In this document: positions 42,812 to 51,803 of the stretch, in pieces
Layout of the letters: every line of letters starts with the position of its first letter
Position numbering within the stretch: position 1 is the first letter of the stretch
Origin: a virus
IMG/VR virus record: IMGVR_UViG_3300009376_001085
Coordinates: 35,132-99,131 of that record
Direction: 5' to 3' (one strand)
DNA: 64,000 nucleotides
Notes under the pieces: model-generated
Seen by the model: only the letters and a program-made list of their open reading frames with translations
Told to the model about the DNA's origin: nothing
Database searches by the model: none
Position numbers and translations under genes: made by a program

Positions 42812-44314
42812 TTAAGTATATACCTTTATTTTGTGTTTACGCTCAAATTCTCTAGCATCATTTCTTGTGTTTACTAGTGGTTCTCCTTTAATGTTTAAAC
42901 TTGTGTTAAGCAACATCGGACATCCTGTCTTTTTATACCATGTTTCTAGTAAATTTCTTACGTGCGGACAGTCTTTTTTAGTAACTGTTTGTACCCTGCT
43001 TGTATTATCTATGTGGACAATAGCGGGAAACTGCTCTGGATACTTACATCTAGCAGTAAATTGCATATAAGGTGAAGAACTCACCGGCATGTCAAAGTAC
43101 TTATCTGCGTGTTCTGCAAGTATCATTGGAGCAAAGGGCCTAAACGGCTCTCTTCGTTTATATTTATTAACTAAACCTTTAATTTTTTCACCTCGCGGAT
43201 CAGCTAATAACGAACGATGTCCTAATGCTCTAGGACCAAATTCTGCTTTACCACTTGCTACTCCGCATATTTTCTTTTTTAGTAATTGATGTACTACACC
43301 ATCTGTAGGGTACTTCCCTTGTATGTCATGTCCTAAGTATGCTCCTGGCCAACGTATATGTGTATTCATATCTGCTAATATCGCACCTATAGCAGAACCA
43401 GCATCGCCTGGACTAGGCATAATCCATATATCGTCCCACATGTTTGCTATATGACTATTTGCTACACAATTTAACGCACAACCGCCAGTAAACACTAAGT
43501 TATTGCTAGAACCGTGTAGCCTAGCCCATTGCATTATATCTTCTAATATATGTTCATAAATCTTTTGAGTTGCGGCGGCCACATCATATATATCCATTGC
43601 CCGTAATCCTTCGGGTTTCCACCATAAACATCCTCTATGTAAATTTCGATTGAATTTTACTTTGCCTTTTGCTATACTTTTAAAAAATGTGGTCCATAAT
43701 TCTTCGTAAAAACGATTAGGATCGCCGAATGCTGACATACCCATTAAGATATACTCTTCTTCGTTGGGTTTTAAACCTAGCCTCTGTGTCATTGCAGAAT
43801 ACCACAAACCTATCGAATTTGGAAACCATTGTGAATGAAGTTTTGTTAACGTGTTACCTTCTGCTTTCCATATGGTTAAAGTTTCCCATTCTCCTATTGC
43901 ATCTATAACAACTACTGTTGCATTTCTAAACGGAGATGTAAAATATCCCCCGGCGGCATGTGATAAGTGATGTGATATGTTTTTTTGACGAAGGTCGTAT
44001 TTAAAAGATAATCCTAAACTATCTATATGATTACGCAATGCTTCGCCTGTTATTGCACTTTTTAAATCTCTGTTTACAACATTCCATTGTTTAGCATATA
44101 TTTGTCGTGTAAGTTTTTTTAATGGCTGTTCATAATAACAAATACGATTAGGTGAACCATAGCTCAACGCATCACGCAATAACTGCCAATTAAGATTTTT
44201 ATCGTTTTTTACTCTGCTATATCGTTCTGAGTGCGATGCAAATACAAGTTGTCTATTTTTAACAACCGCCAATGCCGCATCATGTGATAGTGCAGATATA
44301 CCCCAGGTTATCAT
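42812..44314 (-). CDS. Carbamoyltransferase (NodU/CmcH/TobZ type)
   Basis: The enzyme makes carbamoyl-adenylate from carbamoyl phosphate and ATP and carbamoylates a hydroxyl group, usually on a sugar or antibiotic. GISALSHDAALAVVKN opens the kinase-like fold, HHLSHAAGGYF (His115, His116, His119) is the metal site, FTGGCALNC follows, and FGPRALGHRSLLADPR is the C-terminal YrdC-like/Kae1-like signature. At 500 residues it is slightly shorter than TobZ. Phage and cyanophage genomes are known to carry such genes, thought to modify surface sugars or nucleosides. It overlaps the upstream SGNH gene by four bases. Confidence 0.92.
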   Translation of the reverse strand: MITWGISALSHDAALAVVKNRQLVFASHSERYSRVKNDKNLNWQLLRDALSYGSPNRICYYEQPLKKLTRQIYAKQWNVVNRDLKSAITGEALRNHIDSLGLSFKYDLRQKNISHHLSHAAGGYFTSPFRNATVVVIDAIGEWETLTIWKAEGNTLTKLHSQWFPNSIGLWYSAMTQRLGLKPNEEEYILMGMSAFGDPNRFYEELWTTFFKSIAKGKVKFNRNLHRGCLWWKPEGLRAMDIYDVAAATQKIYEHILEDIMQWARLHGSSNNLVFTGGCALNCVANSHIANMWDDIWIMPSPGDAGSAIGAILADMNTHIRWPGAYLGHDIQGKYPTDGVVHQLLKKKICGVASGKAEFGPRALGHRSLLADPRGEKIKGLVNKYKRREPFRPFAPMILAEHADKYFDMPVSSSPYMQFTARCKYPEQFPAIVHIDNTSRVQTVTKKDCPHVRNLLETWYKKTGCPMLLNTSLNIKGEPLVNTRNDAREFERKHKIKVYT

Positions 44315-45117
44315 GTATTTTCTTTAATTAATTTATTTAATATATTTGCAAGATACTTGCATCCTTTATGTGTATAATGTCCTGTGTTACCATCTGGTTT
44401 TACTGTTATTAGATTAGCATCTTCATTTCGAAGAATATTATTAATTCTATATAATGGTAATCGTATTAAATTTTCTTGTTTCCACATAAATTTACTGTCA
44501 GGTGGGCCGGTGGCAAATACTAATCCTTTTTTATTTTTTAATTTTTTTTCTAAAAATGTTATACTTAGTTCTGTTAAAAATCCTGGACGAACAATAGAAT
44601 CATAACAATCTAATATCCATTCTTTCATTCCAGAATTAATTTTAATATTATATTTTTTTAATATCAGTTCAAACCTGTCTATATAATGATCGTATATTAA
44701 ATGATCTTTTTGTGGTTTTTTTATCCAAGACATATTCTCATTATAAAGAGTAAAATTACCCATCTCAATTTTCTTAAAAAATTCATCTAATAATACCCGG
44801 CCTGAAGAAAAAAATTTTATTCTTGGTTCTATAGTTTCTTGGATAATAACATGGGTGTATAATTTTAATTTATCTTCATGTTCTAATTTAGCTATAATTT
44901 CTGCATAATTAAAATATCCGCATCCAGGCAAAGCAAAAATATCTACTTTAACATTTTTTAATATATCTATATAATTATACCATCCTTCGGGGCCATACCA
45001 TTTTTCTCCTTTATTATACTGCCCTTTGGGACCATCATTATCATTATCCTCAAGAGGACCATAATGACCAAAAGAAAAACTACATCCTAGTATTAAAACT
45101 CTCATAATATTTCTCAT
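44311..45117 (-). CDS. SGNH-like hydrolase family protein
   Basis: The N-terminus VLILGCSFSFGHYGP has the nucleophile serine in a GCSF block, as in the other SGNH proteins here, and the C-terminus GHYTHKGCKYLANIL holds the histidine block. An extra C-terminal feature is the VFATGPPDSKF strand. The start could be the ATG at 45117 or the one at 45105, four codons later, which sits directly before VLILG; neither has a strong ribosome site. It lies between the carbamoyltransferase gene and a radical-SAM gene, suggesting work on the same product. Confidence 0.68.
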   Translation of the reverse strand: MRNIMRVLILGCSFSFGHYGPLEDNDNDGPKGQYNKGEKWYGPEGWYNYIDILKNVKVDIFALPGCGYFNYAEIIAKLEHEDKLKLYTHVIIQETIEPRIKFFSSGRVLLDEFFKKIEMGNFTLYNENMSWIKKPQKDHLIYDHYIDRFELILKKYNIKINSGMKEWILDCYDSIVRPGFLTELSITFLEKKLKNKKGLVFATGPPDSKFMWKQENLIRLPLYRINNILRNEDANLITVKPDGNTGHYTHKGCKYLANILNKLIKENT

Positions 45118-46192
45118 AAAATTCTAATCCTTCATGATATAATTTATCGTCTCCTTGGCCCGATAAATGTTTTTTTATTTGATCATTATCTGTTTTTTGT
45201 AATAATTTAAGTTTTCGTTCTGAAGGAAGATTAATTGCATCAAAATATGTAGGGTATTGTATAAAATTTAAATCCCATCTACATTGATATTTTTGCATGT
45301 AATTATAAAAATTGGGGAAATTTTCTATGTTTAATATACCTAAAGTAGGTGTTATAACTAATTCAAATGTAGGAAAATTTTCTATTAGATATTCAATATT
45401 TTTACATACTTTTTTAAAACTGCCACCTAATCGTATGTTATCATTATATTCTGGTAACCCATCTAAACTAATATTAAAATTTACATTATGCTGACTAAGT
45501 TTTTCTAATTTCTGTGCTATTTTTTTATTTGATAAATCAATAGTACAATTAGTAGTAAAAGTTATAGATACTTTTTTATTACTTTCAAGCAAATCTAATA
45601 ATGTCAAAACATTATCATCTAAAAATGGTTCTCCGCCTGCTAGATATACAGACTTGATATCATTTATGTATGGTTTAAGTTTATTGATATAATCTATACT
45701 TTTATTTTTTGATCCCTCAACATACATTCCTAAATCTTTATAAATGTCATAAATTTTACTGCTAAATGATGGAGAACACATTACACAAGCAAGATTGCAT
45801 TTATTACTAAATCGTATATCTAAATAATATATTTTAGGTTTGTTTATATTTGTTTGTTTAAAATAATCATCGTCTAATTCTGTAATATAATAACCACATT
45901 GATCTTGTCGCATAGATTGTAATCCTTTATCTTCGGCTTCAAAACATTTCCAACAAGTATTGGGTCGTTCGTTGTTTAAAAATGCTTGTCGTAATTTAAT
46001 AAAAGAATCTATGTTTATATTTTCTTTATATGATTTTTTAACATCTAATTTACCAAACGAAGACATAGGATCCGATTTGCAACATGGAAACATATTACCA
46101 TCGGCCCATGCATGTAAAGATATCCATGGTACAGGACAAAAATTATTAAAGTTCTTTTTTTCTAAATCTAAATAACGATAATTGTGTTTCAT
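45080..46192 (-). CDS. Twitch-type radical SAM protein
   Basis: The cysteine module is NFCPVPWISLHAWADG with PCCKS, then CWKCFEAED (residues 18-87). The core CNLACVMC is at 132-139 and the SAM motif is LAGGEPFLDD. I chose the ATG at 46192, close before the module as in the paralogues; an ATG at 46231 lies inside the upstream gene. The 370-residue protein lacks the long C-terminal extensions of other members. Confidence 0.86.
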   Translation of the reverse strand: MKHNYRYLDLEKKNFNNFCPVPWISLHAWADGNMFPCCKSDPMSSFGKLDVKKSYKENINIDSFIKLRQAFLNNERPNTCWKCFEAEDKGLQSMRQDQCGYYITELDDDYFKQTNINKPKIYYLDIRFSNKCNLACVMCSPSFSSKIYDIYKDLGMYVEGSKNKSIDYINKLKPYINDIKSVYLAGGEPFLDDNVLTLLDLLESNKKVSITFTTNCTIDLSNKKIAQKLEKLSQHNVNFNISLDGLPEYNDNIRLGGSFKKVCKNIEYLIENFPTFELVITPTLGILNIENFPNFYNYMQKYQCRWDLNFIQYPTYFDAINLPSERKLKLLQKTDNDQIKKHLSGQGDDKLYHEGLEFYEKYYESFNTRM

Positions 46193-46208
46193 AAAACTAT
46201 ATTGAAAG

Positions 46209-47486
46209 TTAAGGACAGTAAGAATGAGCATCTACAAAGAGAGATTTTTTTTGTTTCGGTTGCAATGAATAATGTTGAGCATTTAACCATGCAGTATTTA
46301 AACAATATGTTAATAATTTATTGTATTTAATATAATTTTCTATAGGTTCTATAACAGAATGATGCCAATTTTTATAAATTATATCATTATCTATCACTAA
46401 ATCATTATTTATTTTTTCTTCTATTTTATCTATCCAATAATCAAAATCTTTTACTAAACTACTTTCTTGTATGAAATATAATTTATGAGGATTAGTAAAT
46501 CGAAAAAACATTCCACTTAAACAATTAATTACTACATGTTTAATTGCATCTCGAATAGAATAAGGATAACTTGAAATAAGGTTAGGCAGTACAAGTATAA
46601 ATGGAATATTTGAATAAAGTGCCACATGCATTAATCCGCCCTCTGCTCCGAAAACATATTTAGATCCTAAAATCATATTAATTTTTTCTACTAATGAAAT
46701 TCCTTGTTTGTACGTATTAGTGACATATTTATAATTATCTTTACATTTATTTTTTAAAGCATCAACTATTATGTTTTCAGGTGTTGAATAGAAACTTTTT
46801 AATAGATGAGGAAAGAAAGCATTCCCACCAATAAAATACATTACTTTAAGAAAATCCCCCTCATCTTTATTTTCTTTTTCCATAAAGTCTATATCAGCTC
46901 TTCTAAGAATATCATAATTTTTAAAATTCCCCCAACCGGTAAAGGTTCGATTATTAGTATTTGTTTTTTTAAATAGCAATTTTCTATATGGAGTAGTCTT
47001 CATATTTAATTTTATGACATTATCATAGTTTCCTAACCGAATTTTTTCGGCTGTTTCCCATATATGTTTATATTTGGTATCTTCAATAGGTTTTTCTTTT
47101 ATATATAAGATAGTATTAGTATTTGCAACTAATATAGTTGTGGTTGGATACTTTTTTTCGCCATCAATAAAATCTATAAAACAAATATTTAACTTATTAT
47201 AACTTTCTTTCAAATTAAAAATACAATAACAAAATCTAAGGAGGGGAGATCGAGTATGTTTTTCTATTTCTAATATTTCAGCAATACATTTATTTTCTAC
47301 CATTTGTCTGGTTTGATCTTCAAATTCGTTCTTTGTTGCTGTTTTACTAAAATCAACACGTAAAAATATTGTACATTCTGATTTTAAAGATTTTATATTT
47401 GAAGTCCAATACGATATTTCATTTAAATGATCGCCAAGGCCACCTTTATGTATGTTAACCTTATAATTATTTAAATAATTAATCAT
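46209..47486 (-). CDS. GT-B/heptosyltransferase-like protein
   Basis: The N-terminal NIHKGGLGDHLNEISYW (residues 11-27) recalls the GGxGD loop of family-9 glycosyltransferases. The C-terminal FGAEGGLMHVALYSNIPFIL corresponds to the donor-binding GxxSGxxHxA region, with Glu in place of the usual Asp. It would add a sugar to an LPS-like acceptor. I chose the ATG at 47486, eight bases inside the upstream gene; a GTG lies 39 bases earlier. The protein has 425 residues. Functional assignment is moderate. Confidence 0.6.
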   Translation of the reverse strand: MINYLNNYKVNIHKGGLGDHLNEISYWTSNIKSLKSECTIFLRVDFSKTATKNEFEDQTRQMVENKCIAEILEIEKHTRSPLLRFCYCIFNLKESYNKLNICFIDFIDGEKKYPTTTILVANTNTILYIKEKPIEDTKYKHIWETAEKIRLGNYDNVIKLNMKTTPYRKLLFKKTNTNNRTFTGWGNFKNYDILRRADIDFMEKENKDEGDFLKVMYFIGGNAFFPHLLKSFYSTPENIIVDALKNKCKDNYKYVTNTYKQGISLVEKINMILGSKYVFGAEGGLMHVALYSNIPFILVLPNLISSYPYSIRDAIKHVVINCLSGMFFRFTNPHKLYFIQESSLVKDFDYWIDKIEEKINNDLVIDNDIIYKNWHHSVIEPIENYIKYNKLLTYCLNTAWLNAQHYSLQPKQKKSLFVDAHSYCP

Positions 47487-48255
47487 ATAATCTATCCATT
47501 GTATTAAAAAATTGAAAACATTCACCTACTAAAGAAATGTATTTTCGAAAATGTTTAGTTTTATATCCATTCGAAACAGCATGTAATGCATTCGATGTAT
47601 TTAAATAAAAAACAAGTGTATTTTTTTCATATTTTATAGTTTTTACTACTTCAATGTTTGAATAAAAGCCAGGCAGAGGTTTTTTAATAAACTTACTATC
47701 TTTAGTTAACTTACAAATTAATAAATCTCGTCCTAAACTATCATCATCAGAATTCCTCATATAAAATAATCCATTATATAATTTATAATTATTATCTAAA
47801 TGAGGGCCCCTAACCGTTGACGTATATTCAACTGGTGTGTTTATGTAGAATTGACATTCCAATTCTACATCTCCTTCTATATTTCTTTGTCCGTAATTAG
47901 CCGATGACCTAATACACCCTTTTAATAATTTAAGTTGTTTTCTAAATTTATTTTCTAATATATATAATTCATCATAAAACAAATCTATAACTTCTTGTAA
48001 AAACTCTGTAGAAGAATGATACCTAAAAAATTCTTTCCATTCATATGATACATTATTATTATCTAATACATGCAAGCATCCTTTTGAATAACCATAATTT
48101 TGTTTATAAGGTTCATAAAATATATTATCATAAGCTGGCCATTGTGAATCTAATAATTCATAATAATCTAATGGCAAGGCATTTTTTATTATAATATGTG
48201 GAAACGGATATAAAATTATATCAGTTTTTTTGGCTTTTGATAAAATTGAAATCAT
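47479..48255 (-). CDS. 2OG-Fe(II) oxygenase, PHLD type
   Basis: Residues 18-28 (PFPHIIIKNAL) form a known N-terminal strand of one 2OG oxygenase family. The iron motif is RGPHLDNNYKL (His152, Asp154), then SNALHAVSNG (His225) and HFRKYISLV (Arg237). All key residues are present, so it is likely active. Hydroxylation of a sugar or lipid in the pathway is a guess. It overlaps the glycosyltransferase gene upstream by 35 bases. Confidence 0.75.
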   Translation of the reverse strand: MISILSKAKKTDIILYPFPHIIIKNALPLDYYELLDSQWPAYDNIFYEPYKQNYGYSKGCLHVLDNNNVSYEWKEFFRYHSSTEFLQEVIDLFYDELYILENKFRKQLKLLKGCIRSSANYGQRNIEGDVELECQFYINTPVEYTSTVRGPHLDNNYKLYNGLFYMRNSDDDSLGRDLLICKLTKDSKFIKKPLPGFYSNIEVVKTIKYEKNTLVFYLNTSNALHAVSNGYKTKHFRKYISLVGECFQFFNTMDRLYD

Positions 48256-48898
48256 TTAACCATAAGTTTGAGAAAGAACAATTTTCATGTTTTTTATTCC
48301 ACGGACCGCCTAATGTATAATGATAAACTTTTGCCGAATCAGAATCGTATTCGTCGACAAGAAAATTATATTCTAACGGAATACTACCAATATTATTAGT
48401 CCATTTAAATTGATGTAACCATAAACCAGTATTATTATTTACAGCATCTAAAGATAAGTTTTTACAATCTTTATGAGCACAATTAAACATCATTAAACTA
48501 CTCCAATTTTTTTTCTCATACTTTGATTGGTTTACATTTTTGTTGGCAATTAATTTTTTATCTGTTTTTGGAATATAATCATGTTTACACACCATAACAG
48601 CATATTGTTCATCATAAAATTCTAATAATTCGTAAATATCACATTGCCATAAAAAATCTTGGTCCATAAAAATTGCAATACCTTTGTAATCATTTAACCA
48701 GGGCACTAAAAATCGACAAATAGAAAATTCTGTTGTTTCTAACGGATTAGCTTCACGCCACCAATTTTTTTTTGGTAAAATTGATGTACCTATATTTTTT
48801 ATAGTTATTTGTTTGTTTGTTCTAGATAATATAGAATATTTGCATACATCAGATACAAATTGAGTCCGACTATCAAATCCTATATATACTGTTATCAT
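48221..48898 (-). CDS. GT8-like glycosyltransferase
   Basis: VYIGFDSRTQ opens a GT-A fold; TEFSICRFLVPWL and GIAIFMDQDFL give the DxD motif (Asp79, Asp81), and YHYTLGGPWNKKHE matches the HxxGxxKPW end of family-8 glycosyltransferases. The size, 225 residues, is compact. It would use a nucleotide sugar to extend an acceptor. The start overlaps the MORN-gene stop by four bases. Confidence 0.72.
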   Translation of the reverse strand: MITVYIGFDSRTQFVSDVCKYSILSRTNKQITIKNIGTSILPKKNWWREANPLETTEFSICRFLVPWLNDYKGIAIFMDQDFLWQCDIYELLEFYDEQYAVMVCKHDYIPKTDKKLIANKNVNQSKYEKKNWSSLMMFNCAHKDCKNLSLDAVNNNTGLWLHQFKWTNNIGSIPLEYNFLVDEYDSDSAKVYHYTLGGPWNKKHENCSFSNLWLNDFNFIKSQKN

Positions 48899-50016
48899 AA
48901 TAATTTTCTATTTCTATTAATAAAATCTAACACAATTTGCGGTAAACTCTCTAGCATAGATACATCGCCATATTTAGGATTATTTGCATCCATCGGAATC
49001 ATATCTCCTGATTTAGAAGATTCTAAATGGACAAACTCCGGTTCTGGAAAAATGTTGTAGCTTCCATCTTTTTCGGATTCAGCAAATATTACTTTAATAA
49101 CATGGCCTATTAACTGACCACCTTTCCATTCCCCGATATACAATGCCCGATATGCTTCATTATATTTTTTAGGCATAAAATTCCATATAGCAACTCCAAT
49201 ACCTTCGGCTAGTCTATTTTTCCATAACCCGAACTGTTTCATTGATCCTGGATATTCGTGATATCCCCAACCATTTCTATTACCGTTGGCTATTTCTCCT
49301 TCATATATTTGTCCATCAGGATATACAAACCCTAATACGCCTTTAAGTTTTTTATTTAAAAAAATATGTCTGTTTGATTTATTATCATATTTGCCGTCAT
49401 AAAAATTATATCCTGGTTCTTTAGAATCGAAAAATGACAATTCATTCATATCTATTATAGGATATAATTGGGCTAAGATTTTTTTGTTTAATACTTTAAA
49501 ATTAGATGAATATGTTTTAGTTCCATTTTGAAGATAACCTAACGATGTTATATCTATTTCATTATTATCTTCATCATACCATTTTCCGTTACCAGTCGGA
49601 TAATAATGAATATCCCCTATATACTTGTAACCATCAACATGTAAAAATACACCAAATCCTTGAGCATTATTATTATTAAATTCACCTATTGCTGTAGCAC
49701 CATTTTGCCATCTATATATACCCCATCCATGCTTTTTATTTTTTACATATTGTCCTGCGTATATATGACCTAATCCCCATTGCTTAATACCGAGGCCGGT
49801 AACATTGCCATTTTCAAATTCACCCAAACAACGAGCACCCGGTTTAATATAATAGCCAAACCCATGTTCTTTACCGTCTTTATATTCTCCAAAATACGTT
49901 CTCTTAATTTCTGTATCATACGAGTACCCTATACCAGTATACTCTTTAAGCCGATCTATCGAAGAAACAAATGATGCCAATGTAAACTCTGTAAAATACT
50001 TTATACCTTTTATCAT
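48895..50016 (-). CDS. MORN-repeat protein
   Basis: About seven MORN repeats can be seen, each like YFGEYKDGKEHGFGYY: five between residues 41 and 148 and two near 235-280 (YEGEIANGNRNGWGYHEY). MORN repeats form a beta-hairpin ladder that binds membrane lipids or proteins. A 90-residue interruption separates the two groups. In this array it may anchor or scaffold the modifying enzymes. MORN proteins are rare in phages. The gene is followed by a 15-base gap. Confidence 0.85.
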   Translation of the reverse strand: MIKGIKYFTEFTLASFVSSIDRLKEYTGIGYSYDTEIKRTYFGEYKDGKEHGFGYYIKPGARCLGEFENGNVTGLGIKQWGLGHIYAGQYVKNKKHGWGIYRWQNGATAIGEFNNNNAQGFGVFLHVDGYKYIGDIHYYPTGNGKWYDEDNNEIDITSLGYLQNGTKTYSSNFKVLNKKILAQLYPIIDMNELSFFDSKEPGYNFYDGKYDNKSNRHIFLNKKLKGVLGFVYPDGQIYEGEIANGNRNGWGYHEYPGSMKQFGLWKNRLAEGIGVAIWNFMPKKYNEAYRALYIGEWKGGQLIGHVIKVIFAESEKDGSYNIFPEPEFVHLESSKSGDMIPMDANNPKYGDVSMLESLPQIVLDFINRNRKLL

Positions 50017-50031
50017 ATATCCTTCAATCCT

Positions 50032-50745
50032 TTATTTATGGTTAATTCGCTTAAGAAATTCATCTTTACCTTTTTGCGTTCCATCAACTGAACAATTATT
50101 ACATGGCGCAAAATCTCGTTTACCATTATAAATTCTATCTAATTTATTCCATGCATCTACAATATTTTTACCATACCCTACTTTTCTATTCCAATCATTA
50201 CAACATAATCGAACAGTACCATCTAAATCAATAAACATTTTATAAAAAGGTATATAGCAATAACCATCACGGGCGTCTTTGCCTATGTCAACTGACCCAC
50301 CTCTATTAGTAAAATTAGGTTCTCTTTCTTCTAGTGGGCGTAATTCAATATTATCATATTGTCCCCATGCTTCTTGGAACATATCATATTGTGGCTTGCC
50401 ATCATATATTGACACATAAACAATATCTATATCTCGCGACAATATACTTTCAAGCATTTTAGAATTTTTATATAGTATATCGCCATTAGTTGTAATACGT
50501 ATTTTACACTTTTTAGGCATAAGGTCAATAATATTAAACAAATCTTTATTCATTAATGGTTCGCCCCAGCCAGTGAAACTTAACGTACCTTTCCAACGAA
50601 TGTTATCTATTTGTTTTGCTATATTCTCTGCGGTGGGTATGGACATGTATCCCGTCCACTTAAACCCTTGTCCATGAGGACAAAAAATACATTTTCTGTT
50701 ACACCTATCTGTAATATTCAATTCAATTGATTTGAGATCAAGCAT
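50032..50745 (-). CDS. Compact radical SAM/SPASM protein
   Basis: CNRKCIFC at residues 15-22 binds the SAM cluster; FTGWGEPLMNK has GEP with one glycine changed (GWGEP). The C-terminal part KMFIDLDGTVRLCCNDW and PCNNCSVDG is a short SPASM domain with about four cysteines. At 237 residues it is the smallest complete member in the window, built from the bare core and auxiliary site. It overlaps the upstream gene by 28 bases. Confidence 0.85.
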   Translation of the reverse strand: MLDLKSIELNITDRCNRKCIFCPHGQGFKWTGYMSIPTAENIAKQIDNIRWKGTLSFTGWGEPLMNKDLFNIIDLMPKKCKIRITTNGDILYKNSKMLESILSRDIDIVYVSIYDGKPQYDMFQEAWGQYDNIELRPLEEREPNFTNRGGSVDIGKDARDGYCYIPFYKMFIDLDGTVRLCCNDWNRKVGYGKNIVDAWNKLDRIYNGKRDFAPCNNCSVDGTQKGKDEFLKRINHK

Positions 50746-51797
50746 GAACGTATTTTTTCTATATGTCTGTATATTATTTTTTTTGAAACTGTAGATAAAT
50801 CGTCGTTAAAATAAACATCATATTCTTTTAAAATTTTCAAACAGTCATGATTTGCTTTTTCTAACATAGCATCAGTAATCGGACCGTCGTTATTAAAACA
50901 GTTTATTTTTTTTAATTGGGAAGTATCTTTATCTATAATTAGTTTATCTAAATCAATTATGTAATTGTTATTATTTATATAAAATTTATCCTTAGGTATT
51001 TCTATCGAAAATGTTCCTGTAATAATTTCTTGTTCTAATTTTTTTGCTAACTTATCTTTTTCTTTATTATTTAAATTTAAAATTTTTTCTATATATAATT
51101 TTGGATTTTTACAAACAGGATCGTTGTTTATACCTTTATATATTTCAAGATTAGAATCTAAATGTATAAATCGACAAAAAATACCAAGAATAGACGGGTC
51201 TTGGATTAATTTAAGTGGATTAAATGTTTTGTAAGTTAACATAAGAAATTTAAACCAGATATGTTTAAATATTGGTTGATATAATCTTATATTAGGTAAT
51301 GGATCTATTGATTTTTTAAATTTTTCATACATTATAGGTAAAAAATGAGAATTAATTATAAAAGGTGTATCACTTTCAGCTGAAATATTTACATCTAAAT
51401 TATAAATAAAATCATTGTTTGGTAATTTATTATCTATCCAGTATATTGAATTAAAATTAGCGATTAATATAGATATAGATTTTTCTAAACTTATATTTTT
51501 ATTACTACATAATTCTTTCAAAAAATTATTTACTTTAGTTTCTTCATGATGTAAAATATTTCCTGCCGAATCCATGCACCGCCATCGATAACTTTTTTGG
51601 GATCTATTTTTATTAATAATTTTTTCTATTAAATGATTGTCAGATACAAATTGGTTATATATTTTTAAATTATTTAAATGTTTATATTGATCAATATAAC
51701 TAAACTGAATAAATGAAGTTAGAAAATCACCCATACTACCAGTAGAATATATAATATATATTATATCATCTAAATTATTTTTGCTTATATGGTACAT
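50718..51797 (-). CDS. Hypothetical protein with glycine loop, 359 aa
   Basis: The N-terminus IIYIIYSTGSMGDFLTSFI recalls the strand-glycine loop-helix of the GAGGxFIG proteins at 19991 and 57363, though less strictly. The rest is helical, lysine-rich and AT-biased, with no recognised motif. It may be a distant relative of those proteins. It starts six bases before the TauD-like gene ends and overlaps the radical-SAM gene after it. Confidence 0.55.
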   Translation of the reverse strand: MYHISKNNLDDIIYIIYSTGSMGDFLTSFIQFSYIDQYKHLNNLKIYNQFVSDNHLIEKIINKNRSQKSYRWRCMDSAGNILHHEETKVNNFLKELCSNKNISLEKSISILIANFNSIYWIDNKLPNNDFIYNLDVNISAESDTPFIINSHFLPIMYEKFKKSIDPLPNIRLYQPIFKHIWFKFLMLTYKTFNPLKLIQDPSILGIFCRFIHLDSNLEIYKGINNDPVCKNPKLYIEKILNLNNKEKDKLAKKLEQEIITGTFSIEIPKDKFYINNNNYIIDLDKLIIDKDTSQLKKINCFNNDGPITDAMLEKANHDCLKILKEYDVYFNDDLSTVSKKIIYRHIEKIRSCLISNQLN

Positions 51798-51803
51798 TAT
51801 TAG

